Source: Streptococcus infantis SK970 (lineage in GTDB: Bacteria > Bacillota > Bacilli > Lactobacillales > Streptococcaceae). Taken from it: 64,000 nt of DNA. The notes under the pieces are model-generated. The model ran no database searches. It saw only the letters and a program-made list of their open reading frames with translations, and was not told where the DNA came from. Each line of letters starts with the position of its first letter. The first letter of the stretch is position 1. Where the stretch lies: NCBI GenBank assembly GCA_000223255.2, contig AFUT01000001.1:186001-250000 (forward strand), in the 5' to 3' direction. Position numbers and translations under genes: made by a program. Of the stretch, positions 25,500-44,566 are shown piece after piece.

Positions 25500-27835
25500 A
25501 TGGCAAACAAGAATACAACTAAAACAAGACGAAGACCGTCTAAAGCAGAATTGGAAAGAAAACAAGCGATTCAACGAATGTTGATTTCTTTAGCTTTGGC
25601 TATCTGTTTAATTTTTGCAGCCCTCAAATGGGGAGCTGTCGGAATCACTGTTTATAACCTGATTCGCTTACTCGTAGGGAGTTTGGCATACTTAGCTATT
25701 TTCTCTCTCTTAATCTATCTATTCTTTTTAAATGGATTCATAAACAAGAAGGCTTGCTAGCAGGTTTCTTCTTTATTTTTGCAGGCTTACTCCTCATCTT
25801 TCAAGCTTATCTTGTCTGGAAGCTTAGCATGGCAAATGCTATTTTTCAAGGAACGATTGGACAAATCTTTAAAGATTTAACCAGTTTTCAAGTAACCAGT
25901 TTTGCAGGGGGAGGCTTGTTAGGGGTAGGTCTCTACATTCCGGTAGCCTTTTTGTTCTCAAACATCGGTAGCTATTTCATAGGGGCAATCTTAATCCTAA
26001 TCGGAGCTCTTTTAATGAGCCCATGGTCTATCTATGATATTGCTGATTTTCTTTCAGCTCGATTTGCTATCTGGATGGAGCGCCGTGAACAGAAAAAACA
26101 AGAGCGCTTTATCAAGCGTGAAGAGGAGAAGGCACGAAGAGAGGCAGAAGAGCAAGCAAGACTTGAAAAAGAAAGAGAAGAGCAGGCTTTGCTTGGCATG
26201 CAGCCTGTAGATATGGAAACTGGAGAAATCTTATCAGACCAACCACTGCAAGAATTTCCTCCGCTTCCAGAGGAGGAATGGGTGGAACCTGAGATTATTC
26301 TCCCGCAAGCTAATTTTGATTACCCTGAAGAAGGAGACTATCCAGAGGAAGAAGTTTTCTCTGAAGAAGATGATGATGACGAAGAGGTAGAAGTAGATTT
26401 TTCTGCTAAAAAAGCCTTGGAGTATAAGCTTCCAAGCTTGCAACTCTTTGCACCTGATAAACCAAAAGATCAGTCAAAAGAAAAGAAAATCGTTCGAGAA
26501 AATATTAAAATTTTGGAAGAGACCTTCGCAAGCTTTGGTATTAAGGTAACGGTTGAAAGAGCAGAAATTGGACCATCTGTTACCAAGTACGAAGTAAAAC
26601 CTGCTGTTGGTGTTCGTGTCAATCGAATTTCTAACCTAGCAGATGACTTAGCTTTGGCCTTGGCTGCTAAGGATGTTCGTATCGAGGCTCCAATTCCTGG
26701 TAAATCCTTAGTCGGGATTGAAGTTCCAAACTCTGAAATTGCGACAGTTTCTTTCCGTGAACTCTGGGAACAGTCTCAGACTAAGCCAGATAATCTTTTG
26801 GAGATTCCTCTTGGAAAGGCCGTTAACGGAACAGCTCGAAGCTTTGACCTTGCAAAAATGCCTCACTTGCTAGTAGCTGGTTCTACTGGTTCCGGGAAAT
26901 CTGTTGCAGTTAATGGAATTATCGCAAGTATTTTGATGAAGGCCCGCCCTGACCAAGTCAAATTCATGATGGTCGATCCAAAGATGGTTGAGCTTTCAGT
27001 ATACAACGATATCCCTCATCTCTTGATTCCAGTTGTGACCAACCCTCGTAAGGCCAGCAAAGCCCTTCAAAAAGTCGTTGATGAAATGGAAAACCGCTAT
27101 GAGCTCTTCGCCAAAGTCGGCGTTCGAAATATTGCTGGTTTTAATGCTAAGGTTGAGGAATTTAATGCTCAGTCTGAATACAAACAAGTACCTCTACCTT
27201 TGATTGTCGTAATTGTGGATGAGTTGGCTGACCTTATGATGGTTGCCAGCAAGGAAGTAGAAGATGCTATTATCCGTCTCGGACAGAAGGCGCGTGCGGC
27301 TGGTATTCATATGATCCTTGCAACTCAGCGTCCTTCGGTTGATGTTATCTCTGGTTTGATTAAGGCAAATGTGCCGTCTCGTGTGGCTTTTGCAGTTTCT
27401 TCGGGAACAGATTCACGCACGATATTGGATGAAAATGGTGCTGAGAAATTACTCGGCCGAGGAGATATGCTCTTTAAGCCAATTGATGAGAATCATCCTG
27501 TTCGTCTCCAAGGTTCCTTTATTTCAGATGATGATGTTGAACGTATCGTAAACTTCATTAAGGCTCAAGCTGATGCTGATTATGATGAGAGTTTTGATCC
27601 GGGAGAAGTATCTGAGGCGGAAGGTGATTTTGGTTCTAGCGATGATGCTGGAGATCCACTCTTTGAAGAAGCAAAAGCCCTTGTCATCGAGACACAAAAG
27701 GCGAGTGCTTCTATGATTCAGCGTCGTTTATCAGTTGGTTTTAACCGTGCAACTCGATTGATGGAAGAATTAGAGATGGCTGGAGTTATTGGTCCTGCTG
27801 AAGGGACAAAACCTCGAAAAGTCTTACAACAATAA
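25500..27835 (+). pseudogene. ftsK: DNA translocase FtsK/SpoIIIE, frameshifted in the membrane domain
   Basis: FtsK pumps DNA toward the terminus at the division septum. The N-terminus has membrane helices ([37 protein letters not shown]). One base is missing in the TTTTTAAA stretch at 25725-25732. Restoring it reads [20 protein letters not shown] and joins the rest, giving about 778 residues. Downstream come more helices, a long acidic/basic linker, the motor with Walker [17 protein letters not shown] and Walker [13 protein letters not shown], and the C-terminal gamma winged helix ([19 protein letters not shown]) that reads KOPS-like sites. Because the gene is generally essential or important, the break is probably an assembly error. 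Confidence 0.88.
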
Positions 27836-27861
27836 ATTGTTTGAAAATAGAATAAAAATTC

Positions 27862-27925
27862 AAGAAATTACCTTTCGAAAATCGGGAAAATCTACACTAA
27901 TTTTTCGAAGGTGATTTCTTTTTTA
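27862..27925 (+). terminator. Terminator after ftsK
   Basis: Long arms, AAGAAATTACCTTTCGAAAA with TTTTTCGAAGGTGATTTCTT, followed by T residues. Confidence 0.8.
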
Positions 27926-34855
<6,930 letters not shown>

Positions 34856-34955
34856 TAGAGTTTTATACTATGAAAACTCAAACTCCTAACTTATTGTAAT
34901 GGAGAAAACCAAACACCTAGAGAGGACCTCTTGGTCCTCCCATTTTAAAAGGGAA

Positions 34956-34970
34956 ATGAGAACGCTTACC
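34956..34970 (+). promoter_or_regulatory. cre-like site before the GH20-GH84 gene
   Basis: ATGAGAACGCTTACC fits the cre consensus with two mismatches (G at position 5, C at 15). It shares AACGCTTAC with the exact cre before the GH101 gene. Confidence 0.5.
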
Positions 34971-34983
34971 CAATTTAAGCGTT
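34961..34983 (+). promoter_or_regulatory. Inverted repeat overlapping the cre-like site
   Basis: AACGCTTA and TAAGCGTT are perfect 8-bp arms with a 7-base spacer, ending shortly before the AAAGGAAATAAAG ribosome site. The GH101 leader has a shorter version (GCTTA/TAAGC). In addition, a GAGGACC/GGTCCTC hairpin at 34922-34939 could attenuate read-through from the upstream gene. Confidence 0.55.
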
Positions 34984-35001
34984 GGAAAGGAAATAAAGAA
35001 A

Positions 35002-38000
35002 ATGGGAAAACATTTTTTTGAGAGACGGTGTCATTACAGTATACGTAAGTTTGCAATTGGCGCGGCTTCTGTCATGATTGGTGCAAGCATTTTTGGTGCT
35101 GGTATGGTTCAAGCAGCAGAAACAGAAGGGCCTGCAGAGACAGAAGGCACGGTGACACAGGTTCAGCCCCTGGATAAGTTGCCAGCGGATATAGCAGCAG
35201 CTATTGAAAAAGCTGAATCAGCAAAACCAACTGATCCTACTGAAACGAATCCGACTGATGCGGAAGCTCAGCCTGAAAATACTGGAGAAGTAGCTCCAAA
35301 ACCAGCTGAAACTCCAGTTCCTAAGGAAGAAGCAACACCAAAACCAGCTGAGACTCCAAAAGAAGAAGCAGCACCAGTAGCTAAACCAGCAGAAAAGCCA
35401 GTTACTAAAGATTTGGTTGAAACTCCAGATGTCAATCATTTGGAAAAGGCTACTGCGACAGCATCAAACCATGAATCGAACACACCATTTACAGCTGAGA
35501 AGGCGATTGATGGAAATCCAGATACTCGTTGGGCAACTGACCGTGATGTTGTGAAACCAACAATCGAATTTAAGCTTGAAAAGACAACCTTAATCAAGCA
35601 TGTGGAAATTGATTGGGATCGTCGTGTTCGTGGCGAGCAAAATGATCCAAACATCAAATCTTGGAATCTCTATTATGCAGGTCAAGACGAAGTCAATGGA
35701 TCAGGTCCTGGAGAATGGAAGTTGGCTCATCAACGAACAGGAACTCCGGTTCTAGATGAAAAAGTTGACTTAAAAGAAGCCGTTCAAGCTAAGTATCTTA
35801 AACTTGAAATTACAGATTATCAAGCCGGTACTATGCAATGGAAAAATGTGGGTATTCAAGAAATTCGTGCCTACTCAAATATTCCAGACACCAGCAAACC
35901 AACAGATATTCGTCAAGTTACAGAAATAGCGGTTGCTGAAGACGGAAAATCACTTGTATTGCCTAAATTACCTGGTCAAGTTAGCTTGATTGGAAGCAAT
36001 AAGCAAGGTGTTATCGACCTAAATAATAAAATCTACACACCGCTGACAGAACAACATGTCAAAGTGATGGTCCAACAAACGAATGATAACCATACCTTCA
36101 CAAAAGAATTTGAAGTTGTCATTAAAGGTTTGCACGCTGATGAAGGCGTTGGGACCAAACCTGCAGTTGCTCCAGCAGTTCAACAATGGTACGGCACTGA
36201 AGGTAAAACTTCTATTACTTCAGAAACTGTCATTTCCGTTGGGAATTCTGGATTTGATAAGGAAGCTAAGTTCTACCAAACTGACCTTGAAAATCGTGGT
36301 TTGGAAGTCGCAACCGGTGGTCAAGAAGCGTCAAACCGTATCGAGTTTAAAAAGGTTGAAGACAAGGGTTATGGCAAAGAAGGCTATGGTATCACCATTA
36401 AAGATGGAGTTATCACTGTAGAAGCTGCAACCAACGCAGGAGCCTTTTACGCAACTCGTACTCTTCTTCAAATGGGAGAAAATGACCTACAGAACGGTGA
36501 AATCCGTGACTTCCCAAGCTTCAGCCACCGTGGTTTTATGCTAGACACAGGTCGTAAGTTTATCCCTTATGACACGCTTGTAGATATCATGCTAAATATG
36601 GCTTACTACAAGATGAATGACTTGCAGTTGCACCTTAATGATAACTATATCTTCCTAGAAAAACACTTGGAAGGAAAACATCTTAGTCAACAAGAGGAAC
36701 TGGATTATGTTCTTAAAAATGCCAAGACAGGTTTCCGTGTGGAAACTGATGTTGTCGGAGAAAATGGTGAAAAATTAACATCAGACGAACATTATACTAA
36801 GGAAGAAATGCAACAGATCATCAAGTTGGCTAAAGCTTTGCATATCAACCTTGTTCCTGAGATTGACACACCAGGTCACGCTTTGTCCTTTGTTAAAGTT
36901 CGTCCAGACCTTATGTATAAAGGTAGTCTGAGCGATTATAGAGGTAAGCACAATGTAGAACGTGTTGCTATGTTGGACTTGGATAATAAGTACGAAGAAA
37001 CTCTTGCTTTTGTTAAATCAGTCTATGATAAATTGCTCGATGGAGAAAATGCACCACTTCATGGTGTCTCAACAGTTCATATCGGAACTGATGAGTACTA
37101 CGGCAGTAGAGAAAGCTATCGTCGCTACGTCAACGATATGATTAAATACATCAAAGACAAGGGCTTAACACCTCGTATTTGGGGCTCACTTAGTGCTAAG
37201 CCTGGTACAACGCCAGTTGATTGGAATGGTGTAGAAGTTGATATCTGGAGTATCCATTGGCAACGTCCAGCGGCTGCAATTGCTCAAGGTGCTAAGATTA
37301 TCAATATCACAGATATTCCAACCTATAGTGTTCCAAGTGGAAGCAACAGTCAAGGTGGTTATGGTGATTATGCTAACTATGAAACTCAATACAATCGCTG
37401 GACACCAAATGACTTCTCAACAGGTGGAGGACCACGCTTAGAAGCATCTAATCCAAATATCATCGGTGGTGGTCATGCAGTCTGGAATGACAACATTGAC
37501 CTACATGAAACAGGACTTACTTCTTACGATATCTTTAAACGCTTCTTCAAGAGTATGCAATCAACTGCAGAACGCACTTGGGGTTCAGATCGTGCAGCTA
37601 AGACCTATGCAGAACGTATCCAGCCAACTAATATTTATGCACCGCAATCAAATCCAGAAAAGACAATAGAAGATAGTGACCTATTCACAATTAAACCAGA
37701 AACTATCAAGGAATATCTTGCTAAGAAAGTACAGAAGACTGAAGCAGGTTTGAACTTCGAAAAAGATTCTAGCATCGAAGGCTTAGTAGGTGATGTTGGT
37801 CCTAGTCACGTTTTGAAATTGGATGTAACTGTTACAGGTGATGGAGAGCAAGTCTTCTCTACAAGTGGGGACAACCAACTTTACCTTGCGGACAAGGATG
37901 GCTATCTTGCTTATAAATTTGAACAATTCCATATTCAATTTGACAAGAAGCTAGAGAAGAATAAACGTTATCAAATCTCTGTTGTTACGAAACCGCAAAA

Positions 38001-41000
38001 AACAGAAGTTTATGTAGACGGTGAAAAGCTTGAGCGTATTGCAAATCCAGCTCATCCTCGCTTGGCTCACAATAGCTTGGTACTTCCACTTGAAACAATC
38101 GGTGGCTTCCAAGGAATCTTGCATAGTGCAGAGTTGTCGAATGAAGCATTTGTAAACCCACGTTTAATCCCAACAGATCACTTCACAGTTTCTGCAACTA
38201 GTCAGGAAATACCAGGAACAGAGACTGAAGGACCAGTAGAAAAAGCTTTCGACAATGATCCGAACACCTTCTGGCATTCTAAGTGGACTGGACATCAAGC
38301 TCCATATACCGTTGCCATGAATTTGAACGCTCCTGAAAAAGTCAATGGTTTGACTTATCTTCCACGTCCAGGTGGTGGTAACGGAGTCGTGACCTCTTAT
38401 GAAATCTATGCTCAAAAAGATGGTCAAATGGTTAAGGTTGCTTCAGGAACTTGGGAAAATAATACTAAAGAAAAAACGGTTAATTTTGCAACAGTTGAAA
38501 CTAATAAGGTAGAATTTAAAGTTCTGTCAGGTGTCGCAGGATTTGGTAGTGCCGCAGAAATTCAACTACTCAAGCCACTTGCTGATAGTGAAACAGAAGA
38601 ACCAGTTGTTCCAGAAAAACCTGTAACTCCTGAGAAACCGGTGACTCCAGAACCGCCAAGAGTTGAAGAGGTGGGTGATGGTACAACAGAACTTGCTGAT
38701 AGCTTTGTAGCTACAAAACCAGCCAGTGATGATGCGATTGCTGCTGCAGCACAAAGCCAAGACTATCTCAAGAAAGAATACAAGGTATTCCCAACACCAC
38801 AAAAAGTCACTTACGGTGAAGGTGTCACTAAACTTCAAAAACAAGTTAATCTTGTCATGGGTAATCAGCTAGATATTTATACTCGCAACCGCTTGAAGAG
38901 TGTACTACAAGATCATCAAATCTCTTATACAAGTAGTCAAGCAGCAGTAGCAGATGCTACAAATATCTATCTTGGTGTTCATGGTCAACATTCACAGGCT
39001 GAAAAAGAAATATCTGGTATTTCTCAAGGACTCTTTGATAAGATTGATGCCTATGCTTTGTCAATCAAGAACAATACAATCTCTATCGTCGGTAAAGATA
39101 CAGATGCTGTCTTCTATGGATTGACGACTCTTAAACACATGCTTAACGAAAGTGAAGCTCCAGTTTTACGTAATGTAACTGTTGAAGACTACGCTGAAAT
39201 TAAGAATCGTGGTTTTATCGAAGGTTACTATGGAAATCCATGGAGCAATGCTGATCGTGCTGAATTGATGCGCTATGGTGGTGACTTGAAGTTGACTCAA
39301 TACTTCTTTGCACCAAAAGACGATCCATACCACAACAAGAAATGGCGTGAACTTTATCCAGAAGAAAAATTAGCTGAAATCCGTGAATTGGCGCGTGTCG
39401 GAAACCAAAACAAGACTCGCTATGTTTGGACCATCCACCTATTCATGAACAACCGTATTCGTTTTGGTAACGATGCTGATTACCACAAAGACCTTGAAAC
39501 CATTAAGGCTAAATTCACTCAATTGATGGATGTCGGTGTTCGTGAATTCGGTATTTTGGCCGATGACGCTCCAAGTCCAGTTGGTGGCTACAATAGCTAC
39601 AACCGCTTGATGAAGGATATGACAGACTGGTTGACTGAAAAACAAGCAACGTATGTTGGTCTTCGTAAGGAAATGATCTTCGTTCCAGGTCAGTATTGGG
39701 GTAATGGTCGTGAAGATGAGTTGAGATCTCTAAATGAAAATCTTCCAAGTTCAGCATCAATGACATTGACTGGTGGTAAGATTTGGGGTGAAGTATCTGA
39801 AAGCTTCCTTTCTAACCTTAAGAATAACCTAACTGCAGGTGGTAAGACCTACCGCCCAGTTTCTCTATGGGTTAACTGGCCTGTTACAGATAACTCTAAA
39901 CAACACTTAATCTTGGGTGGCGGTGAGAAATTTCTTCATCCAAATGTGGATCCAAGTCTCCTTTCAGGTATCATGTTGAATCCAATGCAACAATCTGAGC
40001 CTTCTAAGATTGCACTCTTCTCTGCAGCTCAGTATGCATGGAAACAATGGAAGTCTGAAGAAGAAGCTAAGAAAGTAAATGATATCGCCTTTAACTTTGT
40101 TGAAACAGGTAAATTTACTGACAGTGAAACATCTGTTGCCTTCCGTGAACTTGGTAAACATATGATCAACCAAAACATGGATGGTCGTGTTGTGAAATTG
40201 GAAGAGTCTGTTGAACTCGCACCAAAATTGGCGGCCTTCATGTCTAAGTTGAAAGCTGGTCAAGATGTCAATGCAGAGCGTGCTGAATTGCGTGCTGAAT
40301 TTGCTAAACTGAAAGCAGCAGCTCAACTTTATAAAGCATCTGGTGACGAAAAGATGCGCTCTCAAATCCATTACTGGTTGGATAATACTATTGACCAAAT
40401 GGATGCCTTGAGTGCTTTCCTAGATGGATCAGAAGCTATTGAAAACAATGATTCTGCTAGACTTTGGGATAGCTATTACAAGGGCTTGAAACTTTATGAA
40501 CAGTCTCAAACTTATACTTTCCATTATGTAGACCATGATGAGAGAGCTGAATTGGGTGTTCAACATATCCGTCCATTCTTGCTTGGTCTTCGTGAAATCC
40601 TTGCAACTGAAGTTCAAAAAGCCCTACACCCAGACCAAGTAATCAGCACCTTTATTACGAACCGTATAGGTGTAGAAGGTGGACTTGCTGAAGTCACTGA
40701 TGGTGATTTAGGAACACATGCCCTTATCAAATCACCAAACAGTATTCAAACTGGTGATTACATTGGCTTGAAATTTAATAAAGCTGTTCCAATTCAAAAC
40801 TTGACATTTGCAATGGGAACACAAGCAAATCCACATGATACCTTTAACAATGCTAAGGTTGAGTACCTCAATGAAAATGATGAGTGGGTAACACTTTCTG
40901 AACCAAGCTACACTGGTAATGAGCCTCTTCTTAAATTTGAAAATCTCAATATCAATGCTAAAGCTGTTCGAATGATTGCTACTTCAGATCGTGATAATAC

Positions 41001-43722
41001 TTGGTTTGCTGTACGAGAAATTGCTGTTAACCGTCCTGTGGAAGTAAGTCGTCCTAAACAGGCAGCTACAGTGACCATCAGTCCAAATCTCATGTACAAG
41101 TACAATACGACAGTTGCTCAGATTACAGATGGTCGTGATAATACTGAAGCAATGCTTGCAAATGCTGATAGAACAGACACAACTCCAGTCGATGGTTGGG
41201 TTCAACTAGACTTGGGCGGAGTCAAACCTGTAACTAAGGTTCGCCTCGTTCAAGGTTCAGGAGATAAATTAGCAGAAGGTGTTCTTGAGTATTCTACAGA
41301 TGGAAATTCATGGCAAGAATTGGATCGTTTGACTGGTGAACAAACCAAAGAAATTGAAACTCCAATTTCAGCTCGCTACATCCGTGTTCGTAACACCAAG
41401 AATATCAATCTATGGTGGCGTATCGCTGACTTCTCAGTTGAAACACGTGCTGGCAATAGCGAGATGACAGATACCAATGTTGAAAATTTGAAATCAACTC
41501 CAGTATATGACAGTCTCGGTCGTTATGACATGCAAATTCCAAGTGGAACTAAGCTTCCAGCTCATAGCTACTTGGGTATGAAGCTAGACCGTCTACACCA
41601 AGCTGAAAGCATTCAGGCTATTGGTATTGGAAATCCAGCCCTTGACTTGGAATTCTCTCCAAATGCACAAGAATGGTATCCAGCTAGCCAAGTGACTGAT
41701 AAGTCCTTGGTACGTTATGCTCGTTTGGTGAATAAGACCGACCAAGAACAAGCAGTGACAGCTACATCTCTACTTGTTAAGACAAAAGAAGTCCAACCAA
41801 CTAAACTTGATTCTACTTCTATGGGAATTGATGCCTACTATGGTGCAAATGATGTTCGCAAGATCAAGAATTTGGATCAGTTGTTTGATGGTGTTTACAA
41901 TAACTTTGTAGAGTTCTCAGACTATGCACGTAAAGATGGTCACATCACCTTGAAACTTGGTAGTGAACGTGAAATCAAGAAGATTAGAGCCTACATCCAA
42001 GATGGTACTAAGAACTATCTTCGTGATGGTAAGATTCAAGTCAGTCAAGATGGTAAGACATGGACAGATGTTGTGACAGTAGGTGATGGTGTTGCTAATG
42101 AAATGCGTGATGATTCATTGACAGATGGATGGACACATGATTCTAAGATGCCTGGAAATCGCTACATCGAGGGTGAACTTGCTAGTCCAGTTAAAGCAAA
42201 TTATCTCCGTGTTCTTTTCACTGCTAATTACGATGCTCGTTTTGTTGGATTTACTGAGTTGGTTATCAATGATGGCGAATTTGTGAAACCAATTAACGAT
42301 CCAACTGTTCAAGGAAATGGTGGAGAAAGTCGAGGCAATCTTTACACCAATCTTGTAGATGGCAAAGTCTTGACAAGCTATAAGGCTGAGAAAGACCAAG
42401 GTGAGCTGGTTTACCACTTGTCAGAACCAACAGATGCTAACCACATCCGACTTGTTTCTAGTCTACCTCAAGGCGTGGCAGCTCGTGTACTTGCTCGCAC
42501 TCTGAAAACAGACAGAGACGGTGCTTGGACAGATTTGGGTGCAATGACTTCAACCTTCCAAACATTTGCAGTCAGAGATAAGGCTCCGTTACTTGATGTC
42601 AAACTCATTTGGGAAGGTGGCAAACCAGAGTTCTATGAAATGACGACTTACTACCAAGAACTTTCAGAAGAACCTGAGCAACCAACTCCAAATCCAGAGC
42701 CAACTCCAAATCCAGAGCCAACTCCAGATCCAGAGCCAACTCCAGATCCAGAGCCAACTCCAAATCCAGAGCCAGCTCCAAATCCAGAGCCAACTCCAAA
42801 TCCAGAGCCAACTCCAAATCCAGAGCCAACTCCAGATCCAGAGCCAATTCCAAATCCAGAGCCAACTCCAAATCCAGAGCCAACTCCAGATCCAGAACCA
42901 ACTCCAGATCCGAAACCAACTCCAGATCCGAAACCAACTCCAGATCCAGAACCAACTCCAGATCCAGAACCAACTCCAGATCCAGAACCAATTCCAGATC
43001 CAGAGCCAACTCCAGATCCAGAGCCAACTCCAGATCCAGAGCCAACTCCAGATCCGGAGCCAACTCCAGATCCAGAACCAACTCCAGATCCAGAGCCAAC
43101 TCCAGATCCAGAGCCAACTCCGAACCCAGAGCCAACTCCAGATCCAGAACCAACTCCGGACCCAGAGCCAACTCCAAAACCAACTCCAGAGCCTGAAGTA
43201 CTAACAAGTAAGGGAGATCAAGAACCACCAGTAGTTGAAATTCCTGAATTTACAGGTGGCGTTAATGCTGCAGAAGTGGCTGTTCATGAAATCCCAGAGT
43301 TCAAAGGTGGTGTTAATTGGGTTGAAGCGGACAAGAATGAGCTCCCAGAATTCAAGGGTGGCGTGAACGCAGTTGAAGCGGACAAGAATGAGCTTCCAGA
43401 ATTCAAGGGTGGCGTTAATTGGGTTGAAGCGGACAAGAATGAGCTCCCAGAATTCAAGGGTGGCGTGAACGCAGTTGAAGCAGCTAAGAATGATGTTCCA
43501 GAATACAAAGAACCTGCTTCAAATCCAGCTACACCACTTACGGAACACAAGCCAGCTCAAATTTCAACAAACCAAAAACAAGAACAACCACATGCACCAG
43601 CAACTGAAGCCAAAGCTCAACTTCCAGCAACTGGTGAGCAAGATTCAGTAGGTTTAGCTTTCCTAGCTAGTCTTGGATTGGTTCTTTCTGCAACCTTTAT
43701 CAAAAAAGGGAAAGAAGACTAA
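35002..43722 (+). CDS. Wall-anchored dual hexosaminidase: GH20 plus GH84 with multiple CBM32-like modules
   Basis: This 2906-residue surface protein starts with a YSIRK signal peptide and a Pro/Glu-rich linker. In order follow: a CBM32/F5-8C module (about 143-295); a GH20 beta-hexosaminidase ([24 protein letters not shown], catalytic D697-E698 in [12 protein letters not shown]); a LamG-like domain (about 915-1055); a second CBM32 (about 1060-1195); and a GH84 domain ([27 protein letters not shown], catalytic D1521-D1522 in [10 protein letters not shown]). At least three further discoidin-like modules lead to 27 PxPEPT units, five EFKGGVN repeats and LPATG at 2874. GH84 enzymes are often misannotated as hyaluronidases; GlcNAc release from host glycans is the likelier role. 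Exact substrates of either domain are not readable. Confidence 0.92.
42688..43173 (+). repeat. Tandem 18-bp repeat encoding (PxPEPT)27
   Basis: Twenty-seven 18-base units, mostly PDPEPT with [12 protein letters not shown] and two isoleucine variants (PEPIPNP, PEPIPDP). It is the stalk of the GH20-GH84 protein and is homologous to 34103-34408. Confidence 0.95.
43246..43500 (+). repeat. Five 51-bp repeats encoding EFKGGVN units
   Basis: Five 17-residue units; the internal ones alternate [11 protein letters not shown] and [11 protein letters not shown], indicating duplication of a 102-base pair of units. Confidence 0.9.
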
Positions 43723-43765
43723 GTACGAATCTTAATTCGATGCAGAATAGCTTGTTTTAAAAAGA

Positions 43766-43794
43766 AAACCAGGGACACTAGTTCCTGGTTTTTT
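43766..43794 (+). terminator. Terminator after the GH20-GH84 gene
   Basis: AAACCAGGGA pairs with TTCCTGGTTT around a short loop, followed by a T tract. Confidence 0.85.
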
Positions 43795-43861
43795 GTGATT
43801 CGAAAGCATAGAAAACTGCAAATAAAATACCAACGAAGTAACCGTTGGTATTGAAAAATGC

Positions 43862-44301
43862 TTAAGATGCTCCGTTATTAGCGCTAACTCCTGCTTCAGT
43901 GGTTGGAGTATTTACCGAATTATCAGATTGCTCATTTTTCTGAGAATTGTTATCTGATTTTGTATCCTCCTTCTTACTAGGAGTTTGAACCTCTTCTTTT
44001 TGAGTTGTTTCTTGATTGTTAGATGGGCTCTGTGCAGGGGAATTAGATTCAGCAGGAGTTTCCTTTTGGATCTCTTTGATGATGGTTGTTTGCGTAACAG
44101 GACTAGTATCTGCTTTCTTTTGTTCATTGGACTTCATTGCATTGGAAATGGTAATCGTCGCAGTGATAATTCCCAACATACTACCTATTAAGGTTAAGGT
44201 TTTCTGAAAAGCAGATAAACCTTTCTTGATGTGATGGCTAGCCTTGCCAGTTTCTTGACTGTCTTTGTTTGTTTTTTATTTTGACGAGAATAGTTAGACA
44301 T
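43862..44301 (-). pseudogene. Small single-pass membrane protein (DUF6556-like), frameshifted
   Basis: The distal part encodes one membrane helix (LTLIGSMLGIITATITISNAM) and a long Ser/Thr/Gln/Glu-rich tail with no recognised domain. Upstream, from the ATG at 44301 (MSNYSRQNKK), the frame breaks in a T6 run on the plus strand (44272-44277). One more base joins it through KDSQETGKASHHIKKGLSAF to the helix, giving about 146 residues. The architecture (basic N-terminus, helix, disordered outside tail) resembles small streptococcal surface proteins; the DUF6556 assignment is tentative. A promoter candidate (AAGACA, 17 bases, TATAAT at 44366-44361) and a cre site lie upstream. Confidence 0.6.
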
Positions 44302-44410
44302 AATGGTTTTCAAACTCCTTTGCAAAACTAAATATGAATTTGGATTCATTTCATATTTTCATTATACGTTTTTTATTTTAAATTGTCTTAAAAAAATAAA
44401 ACTTTTAGTT

Positions 44411-44425
44411 TTGAAAACGCAACCA
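44411..44425. promoter_or_regulatory. cre site upstream of the small membrane protein gene
   Basis: TTGAAAACGCAACCA matches WTGNAANCGNWNNCW at all defined positions. It lies between the minus-strand promoter of the small membrane protein and the end of ppdK, so which gene it controls is unclear. Confidence 0.6.
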
Positions 44426-44566
44426 GTAGATTTTTTCTCTAAAATGTAAAGCAAGAAGTTTGGTGATAAATCATAACTGGTGGATTGAAGGTTAAAAGAT
44501 GCTTTTACTATTAAGTAAGACTGGGAAATCAATCATCACAGCCTTATTGAATGAATATAAAGGAAA

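Noticed and set aside
35002..43722. Annotating the GH84-containing protein as a hyaluronidase
   Set aside because: The GH84 catalytic Asp pair and N-domain indicate a beta-N-acetylglucosaminidase; the hyaluronidase label comes from historical naming.
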